The notes under the pieces: generated by a model
Told to the model about the DNA's origin: nothing
The model's database searches: none
Seen by the model: only the letters and a program-made list of their open reading frames with translations
Source of the DNA: CBDBIK01 sp965206145
GTDB taxonomy: Bacteria > Pseudomonadota > Alphaproteobacteria > TMED109
Assembly: GCA_965206145.1 (NCBI GenBank)
Contig: CBDBIK010000005.1
Span: 248,001-312,000 of the forward strand
Reading direction: 5' to 3'
DNA: 64,000 bases
Program-made: the position numbers and the translations under genes
Shown here: one piece after another, positions 33,669 through 43,280 of the stretch
How the letters are laid out: each line of letters opens with the position of its first letter
Position numbering within the stretch: the first letter of the stretch is position 1

Positions 33669-36600
33669 GTGCTCACCTTCGCAAAAATAAAGTTGCGAAA
33701 ACGCAATCCTGCTGGCAGACTTGCCATCCAGTTGGCAGGGGCATGCCGTCCGACCCCTTTCCTCGTGCGCTACATTCTTTTCTCCTTAACGGCCGTATGG
33801 GCCCTCGCGATTGCCACCGTGGCGGCCCAAGCTCGCGGACCTCTCTTCGAGGTCACGGCGATTCAACCGTACGCATACCTCCTTTCTGGCGACGATACGC
33901 TGCCCGATCTCCTTGAGCGCGAACAGGTCTCCACAGCGGAGGCGAAAGCTTTCGTGCGCGCGATCGCCCATCGCCTCAACCTGCAACGTACCCACGAGGA
34001 GCAGATCGTCATCCTCTACCGGTCTGAGGAAATGGTACAGGCGGGCGAGTTACACGCCATCGCCGTTCCCATCAACAACGGCCGGACCATCGTCACCTTC
34101 CGCGATATCGATGCGAAACGCCTGCGCTCAGGTATCTACCCCGACGCAGCAGCAGCCGAGTGGATCGCAACCGCGTACTTGGGAGCGCCCGAGGTAGAGG
34201 TGCCCGACAGCGGCGACGCCAAGGTTGATCTCGCGCTCCAACCCGGAGAGACCCTGCTCCACATGCTCATCGGCACAGGTGCCAAACATTTGGAGGCTCT
34301 GCGCGCGACCAACGCCATTGCCGAGGTTCTCGACCTTGATCTTCATCGCCTTCCTGCCGACGAACCTATCGAGGTGACGTTCATCCGCATCGAGGACAAA
34401 ATCGTCCTTGATTCAGTCCTCTTTCCCAAACGCGGAGCAAAGACCGAGGTGCGGCGGGACGCGTTTGGTGTTTTTCGGCCTGCAAACGAGCTCATGGCCG
34501 AACTCGCACCGGACCCGCTGTCCGAGGAACCCAAAGAAGAGGATTCCGAACCGGAGAGGGAGATCGCCGCCGCCGAGCCGGAAGCGGAGTCCCTCGGCGC
34601 CACCCCAGGTCTGGTCGATGGCACGTTCGGTAGCGGTGAAATCTTGATTCGCCGACTCCGCGATGAGGGCATGACGAACCACGCCGCCGCGCGTGCGGTC
34701 CACGCCTTTTCTGAGGAGATGAATCCGCGGGAGATCCAGGCCGGCAAGCGTTTCGTTCACGTCCGCGACGGGGACTCCATCCGCTTCTTCGCCGTCGATG
34801 ATAACGAGGGAGGAGCGATTCTCGTCGAACGCATGAGAGCGGGCGGATTCTCGGCTCGCAAAATCGCCTGGGACGGCCTCCGAACGGAAACCACCCGCAT
34901 CGCCGCGCGCAAGGAGGCCCCTTCCGAGACAACCGTTCCCTCATCTGCCGCTCCCGTCTCCGCACCGCCCGCAATTGCGCCACCCACGATCGCGTTGCCT
35001 GAACCTGCCGCTCCCGTGCTAGTCCTGCCCAAATCCGTTCCTGAACCTACCGATCCTCCAGCGGAGATTCCTGAACTCGCGCTTCCTGAAACGGTGCCTG
35101 CGCCCCCAAGCCCAAGCGCACCACAGAACACCCAAGTTCTCGCCAAGACCGTAATTCCAGTACCTGACACGCGCATCGCCGCGGTTGACCTCGTGCATTC
35201 GCGGATCGAACGTGGAGACACCTTGATCGCGCGACTCCGCGGTGCCGGCGGGTCAAGGAAGGACGTGGAACGTGCGATCACCGCAATCTCGAAAGTGATA
35301 AAACCTGACCAGATATCGGTCGGGCGAAAATTCGTGATGCTTCCCTCCTCCGAGAAGGGAGTGATAGGAGGCTTCTTCCTCGAGACCCGCAAGGGACGCG
35401 GCATCCTCGTGCTACGAAACGAAAACGACGGCTACTCAGCGACGAAAAAAACCCTCCTTGCCGCCGAGGAGAGCCTCACCCGTCTCGCCTCGGCCACCAT
35501 TGCCGTAGCGCACGCATCCAACCCAGAGGCACGGGGCATTCGCAGTATCTCGGCCCTTCCCTCCGCTGAGCAGACGCACCGCCTTTCAATCCCTGTCGTG
35601 CGAAACGACACTCTCATGAACATCCTCCAAAAAGCGGGTGCCGCTCCGAAGCACGCCGCAGCCGCCATTCAGGCTCTCCGGGAAGAATTCAACCCAAAGA
35701 AAATCAAAGTGGGGCAGATCGTACACGTGAGCCTTGGCAAGGAGGGGAATGATCCTTCCGACCTGCTCGAAGGATTCGCAATCCAGTTCAGTGCTCTCCT
35801 AAGCATTGAGGCCGTGCGCAACGGAGAGGGTGAAGAGGGTTACGTCGTCAACCGCGTCGAAAGGGAATCCCAGACAGCGTACGCCCGCCAAAAGGGAACG
35901 GTTAAAACGAGCCTCTACGACACCGCGGTCAAGGCGGGACTTCCGCTGTCCGTCTTCGCCGATCTGATCCGCATGTACAGCTACGACATCGACTTCCAAC
36001 GGGAAATTCAGCCCAACGACGGGTTCGAGGTCATGTACGAGGTCCAGACCATCGACGACGAAATCGTCGGCCACGGCCGGGTCCTCTACGCCTCCATGCT
36101 GCTTGGAGGAGAGAGACTCCCGCTTTACTTCTACTCCGGCCGGAGCAACAAGGGGGGCTACTACGACGACGAGGGGCGGACCGTCACCAAACCCCTGATG
36201 CGTACGCCCATTGACGGTGCGCGACTTTCGTCCCGTTTCGGGATGCGCCGCCATCCCATTTCTGGTTACTCAAAAATGCACCGCGGCATTGATTTCGCCG
36301 CGGCAACCGGCACCCCGATCTACGCGGCGGGAGACGGTGTCGTTGAACGGATCGGACGCTACGGTGGCTATGGAAAGTACGTTCGCATCCGCCACAACAG
36401 CGACTACAAAACTGCCTACGCCCATCTCTCTCGCTTCACTAAGGGGATCCGCGTCGGATCGCGCGTGACCCAGGGACAGGTGATCGGAAAAGTCGGCTCG
36501 ACGGGCCGTTCAACGGGTCCCCACCTTCACTACGAGATCCTTTTCCGCAACAAGAGGGTCAACCCCCTCTCGATCGAACTGCCGGCGGCTGCCCAACTCG

Positions 36601-36704
36601 AACCCGAGGAACTGGATGCATTCCTTGTCGAACGAAACCGACTGGATCTTGCTTGGGATGAGGGCTCCGGGGGCAGACAGGCGGCAGCGGCAGACATCCG
36701 CTAA
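33669..36704 (+). CDS. Very long M23-family peptidoglycan endopeptidase
   Basis: 1011 residues, starting at GTG. One membrane or signal segment is at about 34-54. Six related segments of the form DTLxxLLxxAG...AIxAL...PxxIxxGQxV begin near residues 74, 186, 320, 513, 643 and 743. They resemble the LysM/OapA-like N-terminal module usually present only once or twice in such proteins. A Pro/Ala-rich linker spans about 415-500. The M23 domain (about 840-970) has zinc residues in KMHRGIDFAAATGTP and GPHLHYEILF. It probably trims septal or lateral-wall peptidoglycan; all active-site residues look intact. Confidence 0.88.
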   Translation: MLTFAKIKLRKRNPAGRLAIQLAGACRPTPFLVRYILFSLTAVWALAIATVAAQARGPLFEVTAIQPYAYLLSGDDTLPDLLEREQVSTAEAKAFVRAIAHRLNLQRTHEEQIVILYRSEEMVQAGELHAIAVPINNGRTIVTFRDIDAKRLRSGIYPDAAAAEWIATAYLGAPEVEVPDSGDAKVDLALQPGETLLHMLIGTGAKHLEALRATNAIAEVLDLDLHRLPADEPIEVTFIRIEDKIVLDSVLFPKRGAKTEVRRDAFGVFRPANELMAELAPDPLSEEPKEEDSEPEREIAAAEPEAESLGATPGLVDGTFGSGEILIRRLRDEGMTNHAAARAVHAFSEEMNPREIQAGKRFVHVRDGDSIRFFAVDDNEGGAILVERMRAGGFSARKIAWDGLRTETTRIAARKEAPSETTVPSSAAPVSAPPAIAPPTIALPEPAAPVLVLPKSVPEPTDPPAEIPELALPETVPAPPSPSAPQNTQVLAKTVIPVPDTRIAAVDLVHSRIERGDTLIARLRGAGGSRKDVERAITAISKVIKPDQISVGRKFVMLPSSEKGVIGGFFLETRKGRGILVLRNENDGYSATKKTLLAAEESLTRLASATIAVAHASNPEARGIRSISALPSAEQTHRLSIPVVRNDTLMNILQKAGAAPKHAAAAIQALREEFNPKKIKVGQIVHVSLGKEGNDPSDLLEGFAIQFSALLSIEAVRNGEGEEGYVVNRVERESQTAYARQKGTVKTSLYDTAVKAGLPLSVFADLIRMYSYDIDFQREIQPNDGFEVMYEVQTIDDEIVGHGRVLYASMLLGGERLPLYFYSGRSNKGGYYDDEGRTVTKPLMRTPIDGARLSSRFGMRRHPISGYSKMHRGIDFAAATGTPIYAAGDGVVERIGRYGGYGKYVRIRHNSDYKTAYAHLSRFTKGIRVGSRVTQGQVIGKVGSTGRSTGPHLHYEILFRNKRVNPLSIELPAAAQLEPEELDAFLVERNRLDLAWDEGSGGRQAAAADIR

Positions 36705-36710
36705 AACAGG

Positions 36711-39296
36711 TCAGGCAGGCACAATTTCCGTGTCGAGTGCGGGACCCTCGGCTGTACAGAACACCCGAACCTCGCTCGTTTCTGCAATTTTGTTGGAAAT
36801 AATTCCCTCTGCAAGACGGTCTTCCACCTCCCGCTGAATGACGCGCCGGAGCGGGCGGGCACCATACGTAGGATCAAAGCCTTTCGCCGCAAGCCAAGCC
36901 CTGGCATCCGCCGTGACCTCAAGCGACATACCTCGCGATGCGACACGCCTCTGCAAGCTCTCCAGATGAATGTCGACGATGCGGGCCATGTGCTCCTCAG
37001 AAAGTTTCCGGAAGACGATCATGCCGTCGAGGCGATTCAAGAATTCCGGTCGAAACGTCGAGCGTACCGCGGCCATCACGCCATCGCGGCGGGCATCGAG
37101 ATCAAGAGTGCTGTCGGGATCGGTCAAAAGATCCCCTCCCAGGTTGGAGGTGAGGAGAATGATGACGTTGCGGAAATCGACCGTATGTCCCTGGCTATCG
37201 GTGAGTGCTCCCTCGTCCAGGACCTGGAGCAGGACATTGAACACGTCAGCATGAGCCTTCTCGATCTCATCGAACAGGATCACTTGGTAGGGCCTTCGAC
37301 GTACCGCCTCGGTGAGGGCCCCTCCCTCCTCGTAGCCGACGTAGCCCGGTGGTGCACCGAGAAGACGGGCAACTGAATGTCTCTCCATGTACTCGGACAT
37401 GTCGAAACGCAGCAGCGCGCGATCGTCGTCGAACAAGACCTCGGCAAGTGCCTTGGAAAGTTCGGTCTTGCCCACACCGGTAGGCCCGAGGAACAAGAAC
37501 GACCCCACAGGGCGATCGGGGTCCTGGAGACCCGCGCGAGCACGGCGGACCGATGCTGCAACCGCCTTCACCGCCTCGGGTTGGCCAATCACGCGCGCCT
37601 CGAGTTCTTCCTCAAATCGAATCAATTTCTCACGTTCACCAGAAAGCATCTTTTCGATCGGAATTCCGGTCCATCGTGAGATCACGGCCGCGATGTCCTC
37701 TTCCGTCACGATCGTTCCCGAAAGTTCGCTTCCACCCACACCCTCGACCGCCTCCAGCTTCGCTTCTAGGTCAGGAATCATTCCGTGCGCCAGTTCGCCG
37801 GCGCGAGCGAGATTCCCTTCGCGCTCGGCGATCGAGAGATCAATCCTGGTTTGGTCGAGTTCTTCCTTGATGCGATTGGCACCGGCCATTCTCTCCTTGG
37901 CCGACTCCCATTTTTTCGCCAGCTCGAATGCCTTCCCTTCAAGACCAGACAATTCTTCCGCCACTTTCCCAAGCCGCTCCTTCGAGGTCGCGTCATTTTC
38001 CTTGTTCAACGCCTCACGCTCGATCTTCAGGCGCACGATTCGCCGGTCGATTTCATCAAGGGCCTCGGGCTTGCTATCCAACTCCATGCGCCGACGTGAG
38101 GCGGCTTCGTCCATAAGGTCGATCGCCTTATCGGGAAGAAAACGTTCAGAAATGTAGCGATTCGACAATGTCGCCGCCGCCACCAGAGCAGCATCAGAAA
38201 TGGTGACGCCATGGTGGAGATCATAGCGCTCCTTGATTCCGCGTAAGATCGACACCGTGTCCTCCACGTTCGGTTCGGCGACGAACACGGGCTGGAAACG
38301 ACGGGCCAGTGCCGCGTCCTTCTCCACGTGCTTTTTGTATTCATCGAGAGTCGTCGCACCGACGCAGTGCAACTCTCCTCGGGCAAGAGCGGGTTTGAGA
38401 AGGTTGGATGCATCCATTGCCCCTTCGGCCGCACCCGCGCCGACGAGGGTGTGCATCTCGTCCACAAAAAGGACAATCCTGCCTTCGGATTCGATCTCGG
38501 AGAGGACCGCCTTCAAGCGTTCCTCAAACTCACCCCGGAATTTGGCACCGGCCACCATAGCCCCGAGGTCGAGGGCAAGTAGTCTCTGCCCTTTCATGGA
38601 TTCGGGCACATCTCCGTCGGCGATGCGCATCGCCAGGCCTTCGGCGATGGCGGTCTTGCCAACGCCGGGATCGCCGATCAAAACAGGATTATTTTTCGTG
38701 CGCCTGGAGAGAATTTGAATGACCCGGCGGACTTCTTCATCACGGCCAACTACTGCGTCGATTCTCCCTGCCCTTGCCTCCTCGGTGAGATCCCGAGCGT
38801 AACGTTCAAGAGCGTCGTACCCCTCCTCGGCACCGGCGGTGTCCGCGGTTCTCCCTTTGCGAAGCTTGGCGATCGCCGCAGTGAGCTTCGCCTCGCCCAG
38901 GCCTGCATCCCGCAAAGCCTTCGCCGCCGTCGAGTCCGAATCGTGCAAAAAAGCCGCAAGAAGCCGCTCGACGGTAACGAAACGATCGCCCGCCTCGCGG
39001 GCCGCCTTCTCCGCGTTGGCAAACAGTCGGGCCGTGCCAGGAGCCAGGTTGAGGCCACCAGCCCCGGATCCCTCAACCTGCGGAAGGTCAGCCAAAGTCT
39101 TGTCGCACGCACCACGCACGTACTCCGGATCCGCTCCTGCCTCCCGCAGGAGACCTGTCGCCAGACCCTCGGAATCCTCGAGAAGTTCCCGGAGCACATG
39201 TTCGGAAACGAACTGTTGATGCCCGACCGCGAGCGCCCGTTGCTGGGCGGATACAACGAGCCCCCTGCAACGCTCGGTGAGCGAATCGATATTCAC
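36711..39296 (-). CDS. clpB: Protein disaggregase ClpB
   Basis: Hsp100 AAA+ chaperone that rescues aggregates with DnaK. It has 861 residues, the usual length. An N-terminal double-Clp domain, then AAA1 with Walker A GDPGVGKTAIAEG and the long coiled-coil middle domain (RIVRLKIEREALNKEND), then AAA2 with GPTGVGKTELSKALAE, VILFDEIEKAH and a final arginine-finger and sensor region. GTG 39296 is preceded by AAGGA and gives the typical NIDSLTERCRG start. A longer in-frame ATG at 39356 adds 20 unrelated residues and was rejected. Confidence 0.96.
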   Translation of the reverse strand: MNIDSLTERCRGLVVSAQQRALAVGHQQFVSEHVLRELLEDSEGLATGLLREAGADPEYVRGACDKTLADLPQVEGSGAGGLNLAPGTARLFANAEKAAREAGDRFVTVERLLAAFLHDSDSTAAKALRDAGLGEAKLTAAIAKLRKGRTADTAGAEEGYDALERYARDLTEEARAGRIDAVVGRDEEVRRVIQILSRRTKNNPVLIGDPGVGKTAIAEGLAMRIADGDVPESMKGQRLLALDLGAMVAGAKFRGEFEERLKAVLSEIESEGRIVLFVDEMHTLVGAGAAEGAMDASNLLKPALARGELHCVGATTLDEYKKHVEKDAALARRFQPVFVAEPNVEDTVSILRGIKERYDLHHGVTISDAALVAAATLSNRYISERFLPDKAIDLMDEAASRRRMELDSKPEALDEIDRRIVRLKIEREALNKENDATSKERLGKVAEELSGLEGKAFELAKKWESAKERMAGANRIKEELDQTRIDLSIAEREGNLARAGELAHGMIPDLEAKLEAVEGVGGSELSGTIVTEEDIAAVISRWTGIPIEKMLSGEREKLIRFEEELEARVIGQPEAVKAVAASVRRARAGLQDPDRPVGSFLFLGPTGVGKTELSKALAEVLFDDDRALLRFDMSEYMERHSVARLLGAPPGYVGYEEGGALTEAVRRRPYQVILFDEIEKAHADVFNVLLQVLDEGALTDSQGHTVDFRNVIILLTSNLGGDLLTDPDSTLDLDARRDGVMAAVRSTFRPEFLNRLDGMIVFRKLSEEHMARIVDIHLESLQRRVASRGMSLEVTADARAWLAAKGFDPTYGARPLRRVIQREVEDRLAEGIISNKIAETSEVRVFCTAEGPALDTEIVPA

Positions 39297-39406
39297 GCTC
39301 CATCCTTGCCGCGTGCGAAGCGGGCGCGGACCCGCGCGGCCGGAATGGCCACGCAACAGATATGGGAAGCGAAGTAGCCCGCCGCAAACGGGGCGAACGC
39401 TAGAGG

Positions 39407-39772
39407 CTACTCGAGGGGCGGGAAATCACTCTCGGAAACCGTTACAGATGCGTCAGAACGCTCTTCATCGCGGCCGTTGGCATGGTCCTGGGATTGGTGC
39501 GGCCTGGTGGGTGCCGACGAAGAAAGTGCCGTCTGTAGCCTCTGATAATGTTCGGCGTGCTGCAGGAAACTCTCGGCCCGGATGCGATCTCCGGAAGAGA
39601 TGGCGTCCCGGGCAAGTCCGCGATAGCGGTCCGCCACCTGACGGGGGTTGCCACGAACCTTAACGCCCAGTCCGTTGCTTTCGAGCGATTGGCCGGAGCC
39701 GCCGCCACGGCGACCCTGCGGACGGCCGCGATAACGACGCGGCCCCGCCGGAGGTCTTGATCTGTCGTACAT
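39407..39772 (-). CDS. DUF4167 family protein
   Basis: 121 residues. A basic Arg/Gly-rich N terminus (RPPAGPRRYRGRPQGRRGGG) leads into the conserved core VRGNPRQVADRYRGLARDA and GDRIRAESFLQHAEHYQRL. This core, and the place between clpB and prmC, define DUF4167 in alphaproteobacteria. RNA binding is suspected for the family because of the basic tail, but is not proven. ATG 39772 has AGGGAA upstream. A probable promoter is at 39903-39930. Confidence 0.88.
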   Translation of the reverse strand: MYDRSRPPAGPRRYRGRPQGRRGGGSGQSLESNGLGVKVRGNPRQVADRYRGLARDAISSGDRIRAESFLQHAEHYQRLQTALSSSAPTRPHQSQDHANGRDEERSDASVTVSESDFPPLE

Positions 39773-39902
39773 GTTTTCCCTGAATTCCTAATTTGCGATG
39801 CCTATGAGAACCGGAACCTCCTTCCGGAGCACGGATGATGCCCGTAACTGCTTCGAGAGGGAGGTGCCGGGCATTCTTGCCACGGCCATCCAGTCCAAGC
39901 TG

Positions 39903-39930
39903 ATTATACAGAAATGGCAAATTTTTAGAA
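39903..39930 (-). promoter_or_regulatory. Candidate sigma-70 promoter of the DUF4167 gene
   Basis: On the minus strand, TTCTAA (39925-39930), a 16-base spacer and TATAAT (39903-39908), in an A/T-rich island. The -10 is a perfect consensus. The leader would be about 125 bases. Confidence 0.45.
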
Positions 39931-40064
39931 TTCCAACTGGTACCGCAGCAGCATCCCTGACTTCGCTTCGCAAGACCACAGAGGGAATGCGGTTCCCATC
40001 GCCGTGGTCGGAGGTCGGAGGTCAGACCATGGCGAGGTCAAGCACCGCACCTGGAAGACCGGAA

Positions 40065-40925
40065 TCACCCGTCGGGACGAAAAACCCCAAAAATTCCTCG
40101 CCGACGGCCGGTAAGATCGAACAGCGGGCGGCAATCGACGATCCCAGCTTCCTCGAAGAGGCAACGAAGCCCATCCCACAGACGCGGATCGGTCTCGAAG
40201 ACAATTCGCGCTTGCGAACGAAGGATTCGGCCAATCCCGGCAAGTGCTGCGCGCGAAGAAGAAAGCCCGTCAGGACCGCCGTCCAAAGCCAGCTTGGGTT
40301 CATGCAAGGAGACTTCAGGCTCCAGTAGAGCGATCTCTTCGGTACACACGTAAGGGGGATTGCAGACCACGAGATCGAAATCGGTGCCGTCCCCCAGTGC
40401 CTCGCACCAATTCGAGACGACGAACGAGGCCCGTTCCCACACCCCATGGCGTACAGCGTTCCGATGCGCGAGACGAAGTGCTGCCTCCGAGTAATCCACT
40501 CCCACACCGGATGCCTTCGGCCAGCAGGTAAGAAGGGTGGTCAAAATGGCTCCGCTCCCCGTTCCGAGGTCGAGCACACGCGCGGCCTCGCCGTCGGTGA
40601 GGATTCCCTCGACCACGCTCTCGGTCTCGGGACGGGGGACGAGTGCGGCAGGTGTCGATTCAAGTTCGATCCCCATGAACTCGCGGACACTGGCGATGTA
40701 GGCGAAGGGTTCCCTAATGGCACGACGGCGCACAAGACGGCAAAGATGTGCTTTCTCCGCCGCCCCTACCGGGATTCTCGGCTCGGCAAGCTGGCCTTCC
40801 AGCGAAATCCCGATAGCAAGGTTCGCAAGCAGGCGAGCCTCCCTTCTCGGTGATTCCACGCCCGCGGCGGCAAGCGTTGCACTCGCACGCGTAAGCACCT
40901 CAAGGAGTGCATCACCCGACATCAC
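40065..40925 (-). CDS. prmC: Release factor glutamine methyltransferase
   Basis: Methylates the GGQ glutamine of release factors 1 and 2. It has 286 residues. The SAM-binding motif VLDLGTGSGAILTTLL is near residue 115, and the catalytic NPPY motif is in LVVCNPPYVCTEEIALLEPE (about 180). The Arg-Glu segment LVPRPETESVVE precedes it. The start overlaps the prfA stop by 4 bases, fitting its role on RF1. Confidence 0.95.
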   Translation of the reverse strand: MMSGDALLEVLTRASATLAAAGVESPRREARLLANLAIGISLEGQLAEPRIPVGAAEKAHLCRLVRRRAIREPFAYIASVREFMGIELESTPAALVPRPETESVVEGILTDGEAARVLDLGTGSGAILTTLLTCWPKASGVGVDYSEAALRLAHRNAVRHGVWERASFVVSNWCEALGDGTDFDLVVCNPPYVCTEEIALLEPEVSLHEPKLALDGGPDGLSSSRAALAGIGRILRSQARIVFETDPRLWDGLRCLFEEAGIVDCRPLFDLTGRRRGIFGVFRPDG

Positions 40926-42007
40926 TCCCCGCCCTCGAGACGCTCGCGTCGTTCCTCGACGAGAAGCGCATCGACCAATTCGTCAAGCCGTTCCCCACTC
41001 AACACTTGCTCGATCCGGTGGAGCGTGTGATTGATCCGGTGATCGGTGATCCGATCCTGGGGGAAGTTGTAGGTCCGCACCCGTTCAGAGCGATCCCCGC
41101 TGCCCACCTGGGAACGACGCGTGCGGGCGCGTTCGTCTTCCCTCTGTTTGTATTCACGTTCGTAAATGCGCGAACGCAAAATTTCCATCGCCCGAATGCG
41201 GTTTCGATGCTGGGATTTCTCATCCTGGCAAACCGCCACGATGCCGCTGGGCTCGTGGGTAATCCGAACTGCGCTATCGGTTTTGTTGACGTGTTGGCCT
41301 CCGGCGCCCTGAGCCCGGAAAGTGTCGATTCGCAGATCCTGGGGCGATATGTCGACATCGATCTCCTCGGCTCTAGGGAGTACCGCCACCGTGGCCGCTG
41401 AGGTGTGAATGCGCCCGGATGCCTCAGTTTCAGGCACACGCTGGACCCGATGGACACCGGATTCGTTGCGTAGGCGACCATAAGCGCCTCTGCCTACGAC
41501 CGTGGCAATCCCTTCGCGAAGGCCACCGAGGTCGTTTTCGCTCATCGAGACGATTTCGAATTTCCACCCTCGTTCCTGCGCGTAGCGCTGGTACATACGA
41601 AACAAATCACCAGCGAACAGGGCCGCCTCGCCACCGCCCGTACCAGCGCGAATTTCCAAGAACACATCCCTTGCGTCGGCCTCGTCAACCGGGGCGAGGA
41701 GATCCCGGAGAACGGTGGCCGTTTCACCAAGCGCGGCATCAAGGCGCGTGCGCTCCTCTTCGACAAGCGCGATTACCGCCGGATCCGAATCGGCAGAGGG
41801 GGACAACATCGCCTCGACCTCGGCGCGTTCCTGTTCAAGTGTTTGCAGGCGTTCGATGGCTTCCGTAACGGGAATTAGTTTCGCATGCTCACGGGCCAGT
41901 GCGATCCGCTTGTCCGGAACCAGCAAGGGAGCTCCAAGCTCTTCCTCGATCACGCGACGACGCTCGAGGATTTTGGGAAACGAATCCCGCCCCGAAACCT
42001 CAACCAT
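40922..42007 (-). CDS. prfA: Peptide chain release factor 1
   Basis: Recognises UAA and UAG and triggers peptidyl-tRNA hydrolysis. From ATG 42007 it has 361 residues, typical for RF1. The catalytic GGQ is in RAQGAGGQHVNKTDSAVRI. The domain before it, with RAGTGGGEAALFAGDL and RVQRVPETEASGRIHTSAA, is standard. An ATG two codons upstream (42013) is equally possible; both overlap the end of hisS. It is in the order hisS-prfA-prmC. Confidence 0.95.
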   Translation of the reverse strand: MVEVSGRDSFPKILERRRVIEEELGAPLLVPDKRIALAREHAKLIPVTEAIERLQTLEQERAEVEAMLSPSADSDPAVIALVEEERTRLDAALGETATVLRDLLAPVDEADARDVFLEIRAGTGGGEAALFAGDLFRMYQRYAQERGWKFEIVSMSENDLGGLREGIATVVGRGAYGRLRNESGVHRVQRVPETEASGRIHTSAATVAVLPRAEEIDVDISPQDLRIDTFRAQGAGGQHVNKTDSAVRITHEPSGIVAVCQDEKSQHRNRIRAMEILRSRIYEREYKQREDERARTRRSQVGSGDRSERVRTYNFPQDRITDHRINHTLHRIEQVLSGERLDELVDALLVEERRERLEGGE

Positions 42008-43256
42008 CACCATTGCCAGAGCTTGCCAGGAAATCTGCGATCTCTCCCAGGGGAACGCTCGTCTGCTCGCCCGAATCCATGTCGCGGACAAGGGCCCTGC
42101 CCTCCTTCATTTCATCGGCACCGAGTAGCACGGCAGCACGCGCGCCCAAGCGATCGGCGCGTTTCAGTCCGCGACGCAGGCCACCCGCAATCGCCAGTTC
42201 ACATCCGACACCGCCATCACGGAGTTTTTCCGCGAGGGCAAATGTCGCGGTCTTGGTTTCCTCGTTCACGGGGATGATGCAGACGAGACGTGCCTGCGGC
42301 GGTGCCCCGTCCGAAAGCAGGGCAAGACGCTCGACTCCCGCCGCCCAACCGACGCCCGGAACCGCAGCCCCGCCCATGAACTCCGTGAGTCCGTCATAAC
42401 GCCCGCCGGCGATTACCGCCCCCTGGGCTCCCAGTCGGTCGGTCACGAACTCAAATGTGGTGTGGCAGTAGTAGTCAAGCCCCCGCACCAGCAAAGGATC
42501 AACTTCATGCGGAATTCCGGAAGCATCAAGACCTGCCAGAACGGAATCGAAAAATCCCCGAGAGTCCCCGTCTAGAAAATCAAGCAGTCGAGGAGCGTCC
42601 CGGACCACGGCCTGATCGTCGGGATTCTTTGAATCTAGAATTCGCAACGGATTGCGTGCAAGGCGACGGCAGCTGTCCTCGGAAAGTTCCTTCTCCCGGC
42701 CGGAAAGATACTCCCGCAGTGCTTCGCGGTAGCGGTCACGGGCATCACCGCCCCCCAGGGTGTGCACCCGAAGCGAGACCGCATCTTCGAGGCCCAGGGC
42801 AACAAGCAGCCTATGCCCTGCCACCATCACCTCGACATCGCCCAGCGGATCGCCTTCGCCGACAAGTTCGATTCCTACCTGGTGGAACTGCCGCATCCGT
42901 CCTTTCTGCGGGCGCTCGCGACGGAACATCGGCCCTTCGTAGAAAATTCGCACGGGCAGGGCCTGGAGCCGCCCTCCTGAAACCAGTGCCCGGGCTACGG
43001 GAGCGGTTCCCTCAGGCCGTAGGGTGATCGTCTCGCCGCTTCCCGATTCGAAGGTGTACATCTCCTTCGTCACGATGTCGGAGGCATCGCCCAGGGTGCG
43101 TTGAAAGACGTCAGCGAACTCGAGGACGGGTGTCGCTACGGGCTCGTAGCCGTACGATCCTGCAACCGTACGAGCACACTCCGTGATCCGGTCATGCAAG
43201 CGCTTGTCATCGCCAAACAGGTCATGGGTACCGCGTACCGGCTGTAGTTTCTCCAC
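42000..43256 (-). CDS. hisS: Histidyl-tRNA synthetase
   Basis: Class II aminoacyl-tRNA synthetase of 418 residues. Motif 1 begins with PVRGTHDLF near the N terminus and VATPVLEFADVFQRTLG. Motif 2 is in YEGPMFRRERPQKGRMRQFH. The histidine-specific LVRGLDYYCHTTFEF is present. Motif 3 region is GVGWAAGVERLALL. A C-terminal anticodon-binding domain follows. It starts 24 bases after ispG and overlaps prfA. Confidence 0.96.
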   Translation of the reverse strand: MEKLQPVRGTHDLFGDDKRLHDRITECARTVAGSYGYEPVATPVLEFADVFQRTLGDASDIVTKEMYTFESGSGETITLRPEGTAPVARALVSGGRLQALPVRIFYEGPMFRRERPQKGRMRQFHQVGIELVGEGDPLGDVEVMVAGHRLLVALGLEDAVSLRVHTLGGGDARDRYREALREYLSGREKELSEDSCRRLARNPLRILDSKNPDDQAVVRDAPRLLDFLDGDSRGFFDSVLAGLDASGIPHEVDPLLVRGLDYYCHTTFEFVTDRLGAQGAVIAGGRYDGLTEFMGGAAVPGVGWAAGVERLALLSDGAPPQARLVCIIPVNEETKTATFALAEKLRDGGVGCELAIAGGLRRGLKRADRLGARAAVLLGADEMKEGRALVRDMDSGEQTSVPLGEIADFLASSGNGDG

Positions 43257-43280
43257 TGTCAGAAGTTCCGCTCAAGCAGC

